64,000 nucleotides of DNA. It comes from Oscillospiraceae bacterium (lineage in GTDB: Bacteria; Bacillota; Clostridia; Oscillospirales; Ruminococcaceae). The notes beneath the pieces were generated by a model, which saw only the letters and a program-made list of their open reading frames with translations, was not told where the DNA came from and made no database searches. Location of the stretch: NCBI GenBank assembly GCA_016296505.1, contig JAEDJD010000007.1, positions 1 through 64,000 on the forward strand, written 5' to 3'. Both the position numbers and the translations under genes were made by a program. This document shows, one piece after another, positions 25,721-34,340 of this stretch; the first letter of the stretch is position 1, and each line of letters begins with the position of its first letter.

Positions 25721-26963
25721 CTTCGGTTGTCTCCTCCTCTGATTCCGTATTTTCAGTTGATTCGCCGGTTTCCTGCGATTCGTTTTTCTTCTTTTTTCCA
25801 GAAAACGCTGCGGCAGCAAGAATTCCAAGGATCGCTGCACCGCAGACAGAAATACCCACTATCTTCACAATACTGGTTTTGCCTTGCTCCGCCTTTTCGT
25901 TTTCTGCGTCGCTATTGTTCTGTTTATTGTTCGCAGCGATAGCGGAATCATCGTCCAGCGCTTGAAATTTGAACGTATTTTCAAATTCAAAGCCTTCGGT
26001 ATAATCCTGCGCAGTGGAGCCTCGATAGCCATAAACAGTAAAATCATCTTTGGAATATAATTGACCTTCACGCGTCACATCCCATCCGACCGCATTATAG
26101 CCGATAGTCGTTACGCTTCTCGGAATGGTGATCTCCTTCATCGGAGTAGAGATAAATGCCTGCTCACCGATTTCCTTCAGCGTGTCCGGCAGCGTCACAG
26201 TGTTCAGTGACGTTGCAGAAAATGCAGCCGAACCGATTCTCTGCAAATTTGTCGGCAATGTAATAGATTTCAGATTCGTACAGCTATTAAAGCAAAAATC
26301 TGAAATCTCGATGAGTTTCTCCGGAATGACGATCTCCGTCAAACCGATACAGTCTGCGAATGCCGCTTTTCCGATAGATTCGAGATCTTCATGGAATGTA
26401 ACCGCTGTCAGCGAGCTGCACTCCGCAAATGCTCCATGACCAATTCTCAGCACGCCGTCCGGAATCGTATAATCCGTTGGCTTTTGACCAACCGGATATC
26501 GCAGCAGGCTTTGACCGTCATTCGCATAGAGCACGCCGTCCTTCGCCTCAAAATAAGTGTTGCCATCCGCAACGACATACTCCATGACGTTCGGACAACC
26601 GACAAAGGTATATACGCCCAATTCGGAGACTGTTTCTGGAATGATAAACTTTGTCGCATTGGCGATACTGGTAAATGCGCCGTCGCCGAGAGAAACGACA
26701 TCCAGATCGTCAATCTCCGATGGAATCGTAATCTCCGTCTCGTTGCCGGTATATTTTTCGATACGAGCCGCTTTTTTCGTTTCATCTGACGCACGCATAA
26801 GAATAGAATAGACGTAGTCGCCGCTGGTATAGGTCTGAATTTCCGCTTCAGAATCGGTATCTACGCTGCTTTCTTCAGCACAGCATACTGTTGAAGCAAA
26901 GAACAATGCGGTAAATACGGCGTTAAAAGCAGCGCCGCCGCGCAGGATCGCCTGAATTTTCAT
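25710..26963 (-). CDS. BspA-type leucine-rich-repeat surface protein with C-terminal membrane anchor
   Basis: The 417-residue protein has a signal peptide (AILRGGAAFNAVFTALFFASTVCCAEES), about seven LRR_5 repeats (IPETVSELGVYTFVGC..., LPTNLQRIGSAAF...), a membrane helix (IVKIVGISVCGAAILGILAAAAF), and an E/T-rich cytoplasmic tail after GKKKK. ATG at 26963 follows GAGGGAG; an in-frame TTG at 26984 is less likely. It is the first gene of the LRR-LRR-GT2 operon and is a paralogue of the following gene. Confidence 0.87.
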   Translation of the reverse strand: MKIQAILRGGAAFNAVFTALFFASTVCCAEESSVDTDSEAEIQTYTSGDYVYSILMRASDETKKAARIEKYTGNETEITIPSEIDDLDVVSLGDGAFTSIANATKFIIPETVSELGVYTFVGCPNVMEYVVADGNTYFEAKDGVLYANDGQSLLRYPVGQKPTDYTIPDGVLRIGHGAFAECSSLTAVTFHEDLESIGKAAFADCIGLTEIVIPEKLIEISDFCFNSCTNLKSITLPTNLQRIGSAAFSATSLNTVTLPDTLKEIGEQAFISTPMKEITIPRSVTTIGYNAVGWDVTREGQLYSKDDFTVYGYRGSTAQDYTEGFEFENTFKFQALDDDSAIAANNKQNNSDAENEKAEQGKTSIVKIVGISVCGAAILGILAAAAFSGKKKKNESQETGESTENTESEEETTEDET

Positions 26964-27011
26964 ATCCGGAATACTCCCTCTCAAATGGATTCTTCTGCTG
27001 ATCGCAATGCG

Positions 27012-27045
27012 AAAACAGGGCAGAAACGCGAACTGTTTCTGCCCT
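27012..27045 (-). terminator. Intrinsic terminator after the DUF1015 gene
   Basis: AGGGCAGAAAC pairs with GTTTCTGCCCT around a 7-base loop (27017-27045). The minus-strand continuation is GTTTTCG. Confidence 0.7.
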
Positions 27046-27175
27046 ATCGGATTCGTTTTATGCTGTTACAGGCAGGCGGTACATTGTCCACCGTATTTCC
27101 GGCAAAACGCACCGCAATGCCATTATAGCACATCTTTCCACAAATTGCAAGCAAAATGCGGCTTTCACAAAATTC

Positions 27176-28432
27176 TCAGATTTCTGCCACAATCCGGCGC
27201 GCCTCCATATAGAAGCGCTTGTCGGCAGCATGACCCATAGAAAATGTCTTGCGCGGAAGTGCGCCATCCTTGATGACGGTCGGGAACAACTCGGATTTCT
27301 GCATATCAGGCAGCAAAATACCAAGACTATTTGCTTCCGCAGCAAGGCTCTCCACAACATCCGCACCGTGAATATAGTCGATCTTTCCACCGTTTTCGCG
27401 GAGCCAGCTATCCAGAAAGCTCTGCACGCTGCCAACAGTCAGATTCGAGCTTGGCTTGTGAATGTAAAATACTTGCTTTTTATCGCCGCAAAGAACCGTA
27501 AACGCTTGTTCTGCAATCGCATCCGTGCGCAGATCGAGCGCTGCGGTCATGTCGGCAAGCAGCTTTTCCGTGTCGATCTGATTGAGAATGCGATGAATCG
27601 CCTCAAATTCAAGCGCGGAGCTGTGCAGATTGACAAGCTCAACAAGCGCATAGCGCATCGGCGCATTTTCGGTATCCGCATCGGGATTTGCAGCTTTCCA
27701 CTCCTCATAATATGCCTTTGCGGTCGCAAGGGAGTGGTTACCGTCGCCCATCGCATAAACCAGCGGATTCTCCTCGCCGGATTCCATACCAAGCGCAGTC
27801 AGCGCCTCCAGAATACGGTTCTGTGCCGTCTGCGGAACCAGCCAGCCCTTGATCGAGCCGCCGCCTTGCATCAGCTCCGTATCATAGAGCAATTCCATGC
27901 TATCCTTTTCTGTTTCCAAAGGTTCAATGACGGTTTTCTTCGTATCGTCTAGCAAAATCATGATGTGCGGCAGTTCCAGCGCAGCGCCGCGGCGAATCCG
28001 GACGCGAGGCGGAATACGCTCCGGCACCGTTGCTTCTGTTGCGCGCACCGGTGAGACAGAGCCTTTGCTATAATCATATTGCTCCAGATCAATTTTGCCA
28101 ATCAGACCGGCACGCATTTTGCCGTCGCTCTGTATGCGCTCGATATAAACCATCGCGTCCTTATATTCCGCAAATACACCCGTAGAAAGATACTCCTTCA
28201 TCGACTGCTGGATTTTTGCAATCCGCTCCATGACGTCCGCTTTTTCCAGATAGACCTCCGGCAGAATCAGACGGAGCGATGAGGCTTTTTCATCGACGAT
28301 CCGGTCTGTTTCGGCCCAATAAGCCGGCTCGCCGGTATACTGGTCACAGGCGCAAACCGCCCATACCTCGGACATATTCTGCTTGTTCGGCAGCAGAATA
28401 TCCGCTGCGCTGAATGCTGTTTTCTTGTTCAT
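27176..28432 (-). CDS. DUF1015 family protein (SerK-like kinase fold)
   Basis: The 418-residue protein has AADILLP, VCACDQYTGEPAYW and YAMGDGNHSLATAKA, signatures of DUF1015. Some archaeal members are ADP-dependent free serine kinases (SerK), and clostridial members are often found next to serine or D-3-phosphoglycerate metabolism genes. The start at 28432 (MNKKTAFSAADILLP) has AAAGGA upstream and is preferred to an ATG at 28480. It stands alone with its own terminator. The kinase activity is inference by family only. Confidence 0.85.
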   Translation of the reverse strand: MNKKTAFSAADILLPNKQNMSEVWAVCACDQYTGEPAYWAETDRIVDEKASSLRLILPEVYLEKADVMERIAKIQQSMKEYLSTGVFAEYKDAMVYIERIQSDGKMRAGLIGKIDLEQYDYSKGSVSPVRATEATVPERIPPRVRIRRGAALELPHIMILLDDTKKTVIEPLETEKDSMELLYDTELMQGGGSIKGWLVPQTAQNRILEALTALGMESGEENPLVYAMGDGNHSLATAKAYYEEWKAANPDADTENAPMRYALVELVNLHSSALEFEAIHRILNQIDTEKLLADMTAALDLRTDAIAEQAFTVLCGDKKQVFYIHKPSSNLTVGSVQSFLDSWLRENGGKIDYIHGADVVESLAAEANSLGILLPDMQKSELFPTVIKDGALPRKTFSMGHAADKRFYMEARRIVAEI

Positions 28433-28521
28433 ATCAATCAAATCCTTTCCTGAATCAAAAATATGCACGGCGAAAAGCACCGCAATATTTTCTTAATATG
28501 TAAATTTCTGTCAAAAGGGTG

Positions 28522-28550
28522 TTTACAAATCCGTCAGTTTGTGCTATAAT
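28522..28550 (+). promoter_or_regulatory. Sigma-A promoter for the Nudix gene
   Basis: -35 TTTACA (28522-28527), a 17-base spacer, and -10 TATAAT (28545-28550), followed by AAAGGA and ATG at 28598. Confidence 0.8.
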
Positions 28551-28597
28551 AATAAATAACAATAACCCATTGCAAAACCAATGAAAGGAATTTTTGA

Positions 28598-29020
28598 ATG
28601 CTGCACGAAAAATCATGCGGCGCGATCGTGTATCGGCGATTTCACGGAAATATCGAAATTCTGCTGATCAAACACATCAACAGCGGTCACTGGTCGTTTC
28701 CAAAGGGTCATGTAGAGGGTGACGAGACCGAGCTAGAAACTGCAAGGCGCGAAATCAAAGAGGAAACCGGACTGGATGTCATTTTAGATCAAACATTTCG
28801 GGAGACTGTCTCCTATTCGCCCAAACGGGATACGCAGAAGATTGTCGTCTATTTTCTCGCGCTGGCACGCAACTCCGTCTTTGTGCCGCAGGAGGAGGAA
28901 ATCGCAGAAATCCGTTGGGTAGACATCGTTCGCGCCACGCAAATGCTGACCTATGAAAACGACAAAACCATTGTCACCAAGGCACGCGCTGCAATCAAAC
29001 AGAACAACCACAGTATGTGA
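28598..29020 (+). CDS. Nudix hydrolase (Ap4A-hydrolase-like)
   Basis: The 140-residue protein carries a complete Nudix box, from GHVEGDETE to REIKEETGLD, preceded by SCGAIVYRR and HWSFPKGH, the pattern of bacterial diadenosine tetraphosphate hydrolases. These cleave nucleoside diphosphates linked to another moiety with Mg2+. It has its own promoter and a terminator directly downstream, so it is monocistronic. The true substrate could be another nucleotide. Confidence 0.92.
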   Translation: MLHEKSCGAIVYRRFHGNIEILLIKHINSGHWSFPKGHVEGDETELETARREIKEETGLDVILDQTFRETVSYSPKRDTQKIVVYFLALARNSVFVPQEEEIAEIRWVDIVRATQMLTYENDKTIVTKARAAIKQNNHSM

Positions 29021-29024
29021 CATG

Positions 29025-29055
29025 AAAGGGAAGGCATTTGCTTTCCCTTTTTTGT
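29025..29055 (+). terminator. Intrinsic terminator of the Nudix gene
   Basis: AAAGGGAA pairs with TTCCCTTT around GGCATTTGC, followed by further Ts. It also lies just beyond the stop of the convergent gene at 29063. Confidence 0.75.
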
Positions 29056-29062
29056 TTATTCA

Positions 29063-29278
29063 TCACATCATGCCGGTTTGCCGCAAAAAACGCGTCACGG
29101 CGTCCTCGATCGCCGGATAGACCGGCTCCAGACTTTCCGGAATGACAATGTCCTGACAGGATCCGTCATACATGAATACAACAGGCTTATTCTGCCAGTA
29201 TCCGCAGACGCCGTACAGCATATTGTCCTTTCGCCGCACCGATTCCGGTATCACCTCAAAATACAATTTCTGTTCCAT
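29063..29278 (-). CDS. Small hypothetical protein
   Basis: 71 residues (MEQKLYFEVIPESVRRKDN...), soluble, no recognised domain. It starts 6 bases after the rluB stop with only a weak GGTAAG upstream, so it probably depends on coupling to rluB. It is the last gene of the ytfI-ytfJ-lipoprotein-rluB run. Confidence 0.6.
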   Translation of the reverse strand: MEQKLYFEVIPESVRRKDNMLYGVCGYWQNKPVVFMYDGSCQDIVIPESLEPVYPAIEDAVTRFLRQTGMM

Positions 29279-29284
29279 ATATAA

Positions 29285-30013
29285 TTACTTACCGATTGCA
29301 GAACGCAGCGCACGCAGTTCCTCGGTAGTCAGGTCGCGCCATTCACCGGGTTTCAGCATACCGAGCTTGACCGGTCCGATCGAAACGCGGCGCAGACGGG
29401 CAACCTCCAATCCAACCGCATCGCACATCCGACGAACCTCGCGCTTTTTTCCCTCATGAATCGTAACCATCAGCACAACGCGGTTCGGTTCCTTCACCTG
29501 CGTAATAATATTTGCCGGCGCAGTCTTGAATCCGTCGTCCAGCGTAACGCCAGCCGACATCTGCGTCAGCTGCTCCTCGGAAACCGGAGGCCGAACCGTC
29601 ACCCGGTAGGTTTTGGTCACCTCACGAGAAGGATGCATAATGCCGTTCGCAAATGCGCCATCATTCGTAAACAGCAGCAGTCCTTCCGAATTTCTATCGA
29701 GCCGTCCGACCGGATACACACGCGTATCAATGCCTTCCAGCAGATCGGTCACACATCGTCTGCCCTGCTCATCCGCAAGCGTGGTGACGTAGCCGCGCGG
29801 CTTATTCAGCATAATATAGCGAAATTCCCTTTTCTTCGGAATATAAATCTGCTCGCCCATGACCGTAATCAGGTCTGTCCGGCGCGCCTTATCTCCGAGT
29901 GTAACCGGATGTCCATTACATTTCACCTTGCCCGCAGAAATCAGCGCCTCTGCTTTTCGCCGTGAACAATAACCGGCATCCGAAAGTATTTTTTGAATTC
30001 TAATTTTTTCCAT
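29285..30013 (-). CDS. rluB: rRNA pseudouridine synthase, RluB/RsuA family
   Basis: The 242-residue protein has an N-terminal S4 RNA-binding domain (RIQKILSDAGYCSRRKAEALISAGKVKCNG) and the catalytic GRLDRNSEGLLLFTNDG motif with its aspartate, then KKREVRRMCDAVGL. It isomerises a uridine in 23S rRNA. It begins one base after the lipoprotein gene, with GGAG upstream. In many Firmicutes rluB also follows ytfI/ytfJ-type sporulation genes, consistent with this order. Confidence 0.93.
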   Translation of the reverse strand: MEKIRIQKILSDAGYCSRRKAEALISAGKVKCNGHPVTLGDKARRTDLITVMGEQIYIPKKREFRYIMLNKPRGYVTTLADEQGRRCVTDLLEGIDTRVYPVGRLDRNSEGLLLFTNDGAFANGIMHPSREVTKTYRVTVRPPVSEEQLTQMSAGVTLDDGFKTAPANIITQVKEPNRVVLMVTIHEGKKREVRRMCDAVGLEVARLRRVSIGPVKLGMLKPGEWRDLTTEELRALRSAIGK

Positions 30014-30014
30014 G

Positions 30015-30941
30015 TTAATCTCCGTTAAAAGTCAGAGTGAGGGTATCGAGCGCCTCAAAAAATTCGTCCGCACCGGGATCGCCGTAATTCATCGCGACAA
30101 TGCAGACGCCCTGCGGCACTTCGATATATGCAGTATCCTGAATGACGCAGCCGCCTTCATCCTCAGGCTCACCGTAACGCAGTCTTGCGATATAAGCATC
30201 GTGGCCGAGGAGCTTTTGCGCGACCACAACGGTCTCCGAATAAAAATCCGGCACCTGCTCTTTGGTCATTTCGATACTTTCCTCGGCAAGCGCCTGTGCG
30301 GAAGCCTTCGGTGTATTTGTCGTGGCAAAGCTCACTGTCACGCCGTTCTTGTTAACGGCAGGATGCAGAATCACGCCGCCCGTAATGCTTTTTGAAGATA
30401 CCACCCATGTCTCAGGATATTCGAGCGTCGCAAAGCCTGCGGACGCACTGCCTGCGCCGAGTGGTCTGCCGATGAAGTCCATATGCTCCAGCAGATCGAA
30501 TATCTGCGATTTCGCGCGATTTGCCTTCTTCGCCGGAACAGTCGCCTGCGCAAAGAGGAGTCTGCCCTGCGTGCCGGCTGCGTATTTCAGCACGCAGTCT
30601 GTATCCGCCGCCGCAGTCCAACCGCAGTAATCATAGCTGCCAAGTGTACCAGCCTCAAATTCCGCTTCACTGGCTTCATATTCTTCGCCTAGAAAATCCT
30701 TTGGTTCATATCCAAAATCAAAATCCTGAACGGAAATCATATAACCGCTGCGATCCAGAAACGTATAATCCCAGAGGACTGTATCCGGCTCTGCCGCCTG
30801 ATACAGCGTATTCGGAATCGCTATGCGGTAATTATCAGTTTCCGCCGTGCCGCCGCGCGAAAGCCCCTTGACAGCGTCCGCACCGCAGCCCGTGAGCAGC
30901 AGCGCCGCTGGAATCAGCATAATCCGCCAGCGTAGAATCAT
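30015..30941 (-). CDS. Predicted lipoprotein, unknown function
   Basis: The 308-residue protein has a lipoprotein signal (LIPAALLLTGCGADAV) with the lipobox LLTGC. The mature part contains two similar halves of alternating strands (GYMISVQDFDFGYEPKDFL, and later PETWVVSSKSITGGVIL...), in the general style of PsbP/Mog1-like secreted domains. The ATG overlaps the ytfJ stop codon (ATGA), so it is tightly coupled to it. No specific family is recognised. Confidence 0.8.
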   Translation of the reverse strand: MILRWRIMLIPAALLLTGCGADAVKGLSRGGTAETDNYRIAIPNTLYQAAEPDTVLWDYTFLDRSGYMISVQDFDFGYEPKDFLGEEYEASEAEFEAGTLGSYDYCGWTAAADTDCVLKYAAGTQGRLLFAQATVPAKKANRAKSQIFDLLEHMDFIGRPLGAGSASAGFATLEYPETWVVSSKSITGGVILHPAVNKNGVTVSFATTNTPKASAQALAEESIEMTKEQVPDFYSETVVVAQKLLGHDAYIARLRYGEPEDEGGCVIQDTAYIEVPQGVCIVAMNYGDPGADEFFEALDTLTLTFNGD

Positions 30942-31354
30942 TCGGAAACAACCTCGCTCTTACCCTCGTTCTTAGCCTGTCTGCCGGCGAGGAAGCCTGT
31001 CACCTTATCCATGATATCCGGTACCATATTGATGAGCGCATTCGGCGTCGATGCATTGACCGAAAGCTGCATGAGCTTCACATCGTTTGGCATGATGACA
31101 AGAAATGCAACCGGTGTAATGGTCACGCCGGCGCCGCCGCCGCCGCCAAACATATCCTTTGCAACCTTTGTCGGCAGATCGGAACCGCCGGACGCGAATC
31201 CGAAGCTGACCTTGGAAATCGGAATGACCGTTGTACCGTTTTCACAGTTAATCGGATTGCCGATAATGGTATTGGCATCGACCATACTGCGGATTTCATC
31301 CATTGTAACGCGCAGGGTTTCCTGCACCGGATGATCTGTACTGCGTTCGCTCAT
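30938..31354 (-). CDS. ytfJ: Sporulation protein YtfJ (GerW family)
   Basis: The 138-residue protein has TMDEIRSMVDANTIIGNPI, the VIPISKVSFGFASGGSD run and a glycine-rich GGGGGAGVTITPVAFLVI segment, the GerW/YtfJ signature. In Bacillus, GerW is a spore protein needed for normal germination; many clostridial genomes keep it whether or not they sporulate. It is preceded by AGGAGG and sits after the DUF2953 gene, the usual ytfI-ytfJ order. Confidence 0.93.
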   Translation of the reverse strand: MSERSTDHPVQETLRVTMDEIRSMVDANTIIGNPINCENGTTVIPISKVSFGFASGGSDLPTKVAKDMFGGGGGAGVTITPVAFLVIMPNDVKLMQLSVNASTPNALINMVPDIMDKVTGFLAGRQAKNEGKSEVVSE

Positions 31355-31431
31355 AGTAGTTTCCTCCTGAAAAATGTTTCACCGAACGGTCAAAGCCGTT
31401 TCGGATAGATGCTGTAATACAAATGCAGATA

Positions 31432-32343
31432 TTATGTCTGAGATAGCGGCGCGGATTCTTGCTCCCGACGCTCAGCCTCTCGATCCTCCCGACGAAATCT
31501 GCATATTGTCCGCCAGAGGAATTTTACGCCGAGAATCAGTACGAGAACGATTGCCGCCATCGGGGAAATACGCAGTTCCAACGAACCGCGAAATGTCACC
31601 TTGGAATTGTAAAAATCTGCAAGGATCCGGAATTCATCCGCCTCCACATCAAACCAACTCTGCATCGCGCCGAGCAGATTGTACGACGCAGCGCAGATTT
31701 TGCCGTAAAGCGTTGCCGTATTTGCTGGATCGTCCGTGCCGATTGCAAGATATAGCCGGATATGCCGGAAGTGGATGTGCTTTGTCAGGAATTTCAGCGC
31801 AGGCGTAAGCGCTGCAAAGCCGTCCTGCACCAGTCCCAGCACATCGGAAAGCGAATGCGGCTTGACGCGCTCGATAAAGCCGCGAATACCGCGTGGTTTC
31901 TGTTCAGGCTTTATTTCGGGTTCTTCAAGCGCTTTGTTATTTTTCGACTTTGTTTTTTTTCGGTTTTCCGATTTCAGCACCGGTGTATCAATGGTATCCG
32001 CAAGCAGCTCTGGATCAATCGGCTCTGTGGATTCCTCTGCCAGTGCGGTCATTTCCATACCATTCTTGCTTTTCAAAGGTGTATTCGGCTTTGGTTTTGG
32101 CATCTGCGCTGACTGCGGTTCCGGCTTGGGATCCGGCGGCGCTTCCCCCTCTGGAAGATCTTCCGGCTTTTTGGGAATTTCCGGATCAGGCTTTTCCTGC
32201 GACGCTTTATGAAATACGCGAATAAAGACATAATAAACAGAAAATGCCCATTTTCCATCTCCCAAGGAAGCCTTGGCGCGAACCGGTAATAGCAGGAGTA
32301 CGCACAATACAAACAGAATTATGAGAATAACCGTCCCAACCAA
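31432..32343 (-). CDS. ytfI: DUF2953 domain protein (YtfI-like)
   Basis: The 303-residue protein has an N-terminal membrane helix (VILIILFVLCVLLLLP), a proline/lysine/glutamate-rich linker (about residues 50-160), and a C-terminal part with the DUF2953 pattern (HIHFRHIRLYLAIGTDDPANTATLYG). A final membrane helix follows. The start is TTG at 32343 with AAAGGAGG 7-8 bases upstream. It stands directly upstream of ytfJ, as in Bacillus. Confidence 0.85.
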   Translation of the reverse strand: MVGTVILIILFVLCVLLLLPVRAKASLGDGKWAFSVYYVFIRVFHKASQEKPDPEIPKKPEDLPEGEAPPDPKPEPQSAQMPKPKPNTPLKSKNGMEMTALAEESTEPIDPELLADTIDTPVLKSENRKKTKSKNNKALEEPEIKPEQKPRGIRGFIERVKPHSLSDVLGLVQDGFAALTPALKFLTKHIHFRHIRLYLAIGTDDPANTATLYGKICAASYNLLGAMQSWFDVEADEFRILADFYNSKVTFRGSLELRISPMAAIVLVLILGVKFLWRTICRFRREDREAERREQESAPLSQT

Positions 32344-32481
32344 ACCGTGCGCCTCCTTTCAGAGTTTCAAGAATATTCCATTTTATTATACCACATTATT
32401 GTTGAAAACACAATGGGAAAGACAAAAAAATCTGCAACCAACAAGAGGATTCTGCGTATATATTTTAATTTTATTTGTCCA

Positions 32482-32510
32482 TTGCTTTTTTGATCAATAT
32501 GTGCTATAAT
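32482..32510 (+). promoter_or_regulatory. Sigma-A promoter of guaA
   Basis: -35 TTGCTT (32482-32487), 17-base spacer ending in TGTGC (extended -10 like), -10 TATAAT (32505-32510). GGAGG and the ATG at 32550 follow. Confidence 0.75.
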
Positions 32511-32549
32511 AAATAATACCAGATTATAGATTAACGGAGGTTTTATGTT

Positions 32550-33530
32550 ATGAGTTCCAATGTCAGACCTGAATCTATGGTGAGAATCACAACAGAGGCG
32601 CTTGCAAATGCCTTTATCGACGAGCAGATCAAAGCACTGCGCGCCCAAATCGGTGATAAAAAAGTATTGCTAGCGCTGTCTGGCGGAGTAGACAGTTCTG
32701 TTGTCGCCGCACTGCTGATTAAAGCAATCGGACAACAGCTTGTCTGTGTTCATGTCAACCATGGACTTCTGCGCAAAGGCGAACCGGAACAGGTTGTCGA
32801 AGTGTTCCGCAATCAGATGCACGCCAATCTCGTCTATGTCGACGCCGTTGACCGTTTCCTCGAAAAGCTCGCAGACGTTGCAGAGCCAGAGCGTAAGCGC
32901 AAAATCATCGGCGCAGAATTCATTCGCGTATTTGAAGAGGAAGCACGAAAGCTCGATGGCATTGAGTTCCTCGCACAGGGTACAATCTACCCGGATATTC
33001 TCGAAAGCGATGGCGTGAAGGCACACCATAATGTTGGCGGTCTGCCGGAGGATATGCAGTTTGAGCTTGTCGAGCCGGTCAAGCTGCTGTTTAAGGACGA
33101 AGTCCGCATCGTCGGCAAGGCGCTCGGTCTGCCGGACAACATGGTCTTCCGTCAGCCGTTCCCCGGCCCCGGACTCGGAGTACGTTGCCTCGGCGCAATT
33201 ACTCGCGACCGTCTGGAGGCTGTCCGCGAAAGCGACGCCATTCTGCGTGAAGAATTTGCTAAGAATGGTCTCGAAGGCAAGGTCTGGCAGTATTTCACTG
33301 CCGTTCCGGATTTCTGTTCCGTTGGCGTGAAAGATGGCAAGCGTACTTTCGCATATCCTGTTATCATTCGTGCAGTCAACACAACTGATGCCATGACTGC
33401 AACTGTTGAGGATGTTCCGTTTGCTCTGCTCCAGCATATTACTGCGCGCATTACTTCTGAGGTCGAAAACGTCAACCGCGTTCTCTATGACCTGACACCA
33501 AAGCCCTGCGCTACTATTGAGTGGGAGTAA
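32550..33530 (+). CDS. guaA: GMP synthase ATP-pyrophosphatase subunit only (no glutaminase domain)
   Basis: Converts XMP to GMP. This 326-residue protein contains the PP-loop ATPase (LLALSGGVDSSVVAALL) and the C-terminal dimerization domain (FRQPFPGPGLGVRCLG, ending TIEWE). The class I glutaminase domain of about 190 residues found in normal GuaA is absent, as in archaeal split GMP synthetases. A promoter and GGAGG lie just upstream, so no glutaminase piece has been missed; upstream genes run the other way. A separate GuaA-A subunit elsewhere, or use of free ammonia, is inferred. The gene's 3' end is the attachment site of the element that follows. Confidence 0.95.
   Translation: MSSNVRPESMVRITTEALANAFIDEQIKALRAQIGDKKVLLALSGGVDSSVVAALLIKAIGQQLVCVHVNHGLLRKGEPEQVVEVFRNQMHANLVYVDAVDRFLEKLADVAEPERKRKIIGAEFIRVFEEEARKLDGIEFLAQGTIYPDILESDGVKAHHNVGGLPEDMQFELVEPVKLLFKDEVRIVGKALGLPDNMVFRQPFPGPGLGVRCLGAITRDRLEAVRESDAILREEFAKNGLEGKVWQYFTAVPDFCSVGVKDGKRTFAYPVIIRAVNTTDAMTATVEDVPFALLQHITARITSEVENVNRVLYDLTPKPCATIEWE
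33519..33530 (+). other. attL core candidate in the guaA 3' end
   Basis: GAGTGGGAGTAA encodes the last residues Glu-Trp-Glu and the stop of guaA. A near-identical GAGTGGGAATAA stands at 44154-44165 at the far end of the element. The guaA 3' end is a known hot spot for tyrosine-recombinase elements. Confidence 0.65.
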
Positions 33531-33537
33531 AATAATC

Positions 33538-33583
33538 AATCCCGAAAACCTCGCAACGAAGGGGTTTTCGGGATTTTCTTTTG
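33538..33583 (+). terminator. Intrinsic terminator of guaA
   Basis: AATCCCGAAAACC pairs with GGTTTTCGGGATT around a short loop and is followed by TTCTTTTG. It lies just inside the inferred left end of the element. Confidence 0.8.
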
Positions 33584-33589
33584 TCTTTT

Positions 33590-33607
33590 GATAACAGATT
33601 GATAACA
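33590..33607 (+). repeat. Left-end GATAACA repeats (likely integrase arm sites)
   Basis: Two GATAACA copies, at 33590-33596 and 33601-33607, spaced 11 bases. The same pair with the same spacing and the same GG following occurs at 44035-44052 near the right end. Paired short repeats at both ends of an integrated element are typical of integrase arm-binding sites. Confidence 0.55.
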
Positions 33608-33622
33608 GGAAGCTGTGTACAG

Positions 33623-34141
33623 TTATTCTTCGTCACAAGTGGCTTGAGGGTTATCTCTCCATTCCTTTGTAGGCTTATGCTTGCCGCAGTCGTCTGCGGT
33701 AGCAGGCCAGTTAAGCTTCCATTCTGTATATTCGGCCTTGCTGATGACTCCATCGGCAAGGTCTTTTTTTCTTTGCTGCCATTCTTTCAGAAAGCTGTCA
33801 AGAAGATTGGATTTGAACTGCACAGCAAGATGATTGCTTTCGGGGTATTCTTCATCAGGAACATCGTGGACGATTGTGGTGTAATGCTCGTCAAGCTCAA
33901 ATAGTGTATACATTATATCCTCTATAGCATACAAAGCAGGCTCATACAGAGAACGATAATTTACATCGAGTACCTCTGCCATCTTCTGAAGCAGCTCCTC
34001 TTTGGGTGTTCTCGTTCCCGATTCATACTGTGACACACGAATATCGGCAGTCTTTTCATCAAAGCCGATAAGCTTGCCGAATTCTTTTTGTGTAAGCCCT
34101 CTGAAATTGCGTATTCTCTTGATTCTATCTCCGATAGCCAT
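33623..34141 (-). CDS. XRE-family helix-turn-helix repressor of the element
   Basis: The 172-residue protein has an N-terminal lambda-repressor-like HTH (IKRIRNFRGLTQKEFGKLIGF...ADIRVSQYESGTRTPKEELLQKMAEVL, residues 5-65) and a C-terminal helical extension of unknown role. It is transcribed divergently from the excisionase-integrase operon. The shared 200-base region holds two face-to-face promoters and several CTAAAC/GTTTAG sites. By analogy with other integrative elements it should repress excision genes. AGGAG precedes the start. Confidence 0.88.
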   Translation of the reverse strand: MAIGDRIKRIRNFRGLTQKEFGKLIGFDEKTADIRVSQYESGTRTPKEELLQKMAEVLDVNYRSLYEPALYAIEDIMYTLFELDEHYTTIVHDVPDEEYPESNHLAVQFKSNLLDSFLKEWQQRKKDLADGVISKAEYTEWKLNWPATADDCGKHKPTKEWRDNPQATCDEE

Positions 34142-34177
34142 AAGTACTCTCCTATCCGCAAAATGCCTGTTTTCTCC

Positions 34178-34206
34178 ATTTTAGCATATTTGTTTAGGAT
34201 AGTCAA
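34178..34206 (-). promoter_or_regulatory. Promoter of the XRE repressor
   Basis: Minus-strand -35 TTGACT (34206-34201), 17-base spacer, -10 TAAAAT (34183-34178). The spacer contains a CTAAAC half-site, so the repressor may control itself. Confidence 0.75.
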
Positions 34207-34247
34207 GGGGATTTAAACAAAAAAGTTTAGAAAATTTCAAAAAAGGG

Positions 34248-34276
34248 TTGACAAAAGCAAATATGTTTAGTATAAT
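34248..34276 (+). promoter_or_regulatory. Promoter of the excisionase-integrase operon
   Basis: A consensus promoter: -35 TTGACA (34248-34253), 17-base spacer, -10 TATAAT (34271-34276). A GTTTAG half-site abuts the -10 and a full palindromic operator lies just downstream, so binding would block transcription. Confidence 0.85.
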
Positions 34277-34286
34277 AGAATCAAAG

Positions 34287-34304
34287 CTAAACAGATTTGT
34301 TTAG
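34287..34304 (+). promoter_or_regulatory. Operator palindrome CTAAAC-N6-GTTTAG (copy 1)
   Basis: CTAAACAGATTTGTTTAG lies 10 bases after the -10 of the excisionase promoter. The same 18-base site occurs once more in inverted orientation at 44118-44135. Related half-sites stand at 34193-34198, 34213-34230 and 34265-34270. Most likely it is the target of the adjacent XRE repressor. Confidence 0.7.
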
Positions 34305-34340
34305 TATAAATCTGAAATTATTTACGAAAGGTGGTTTTCT

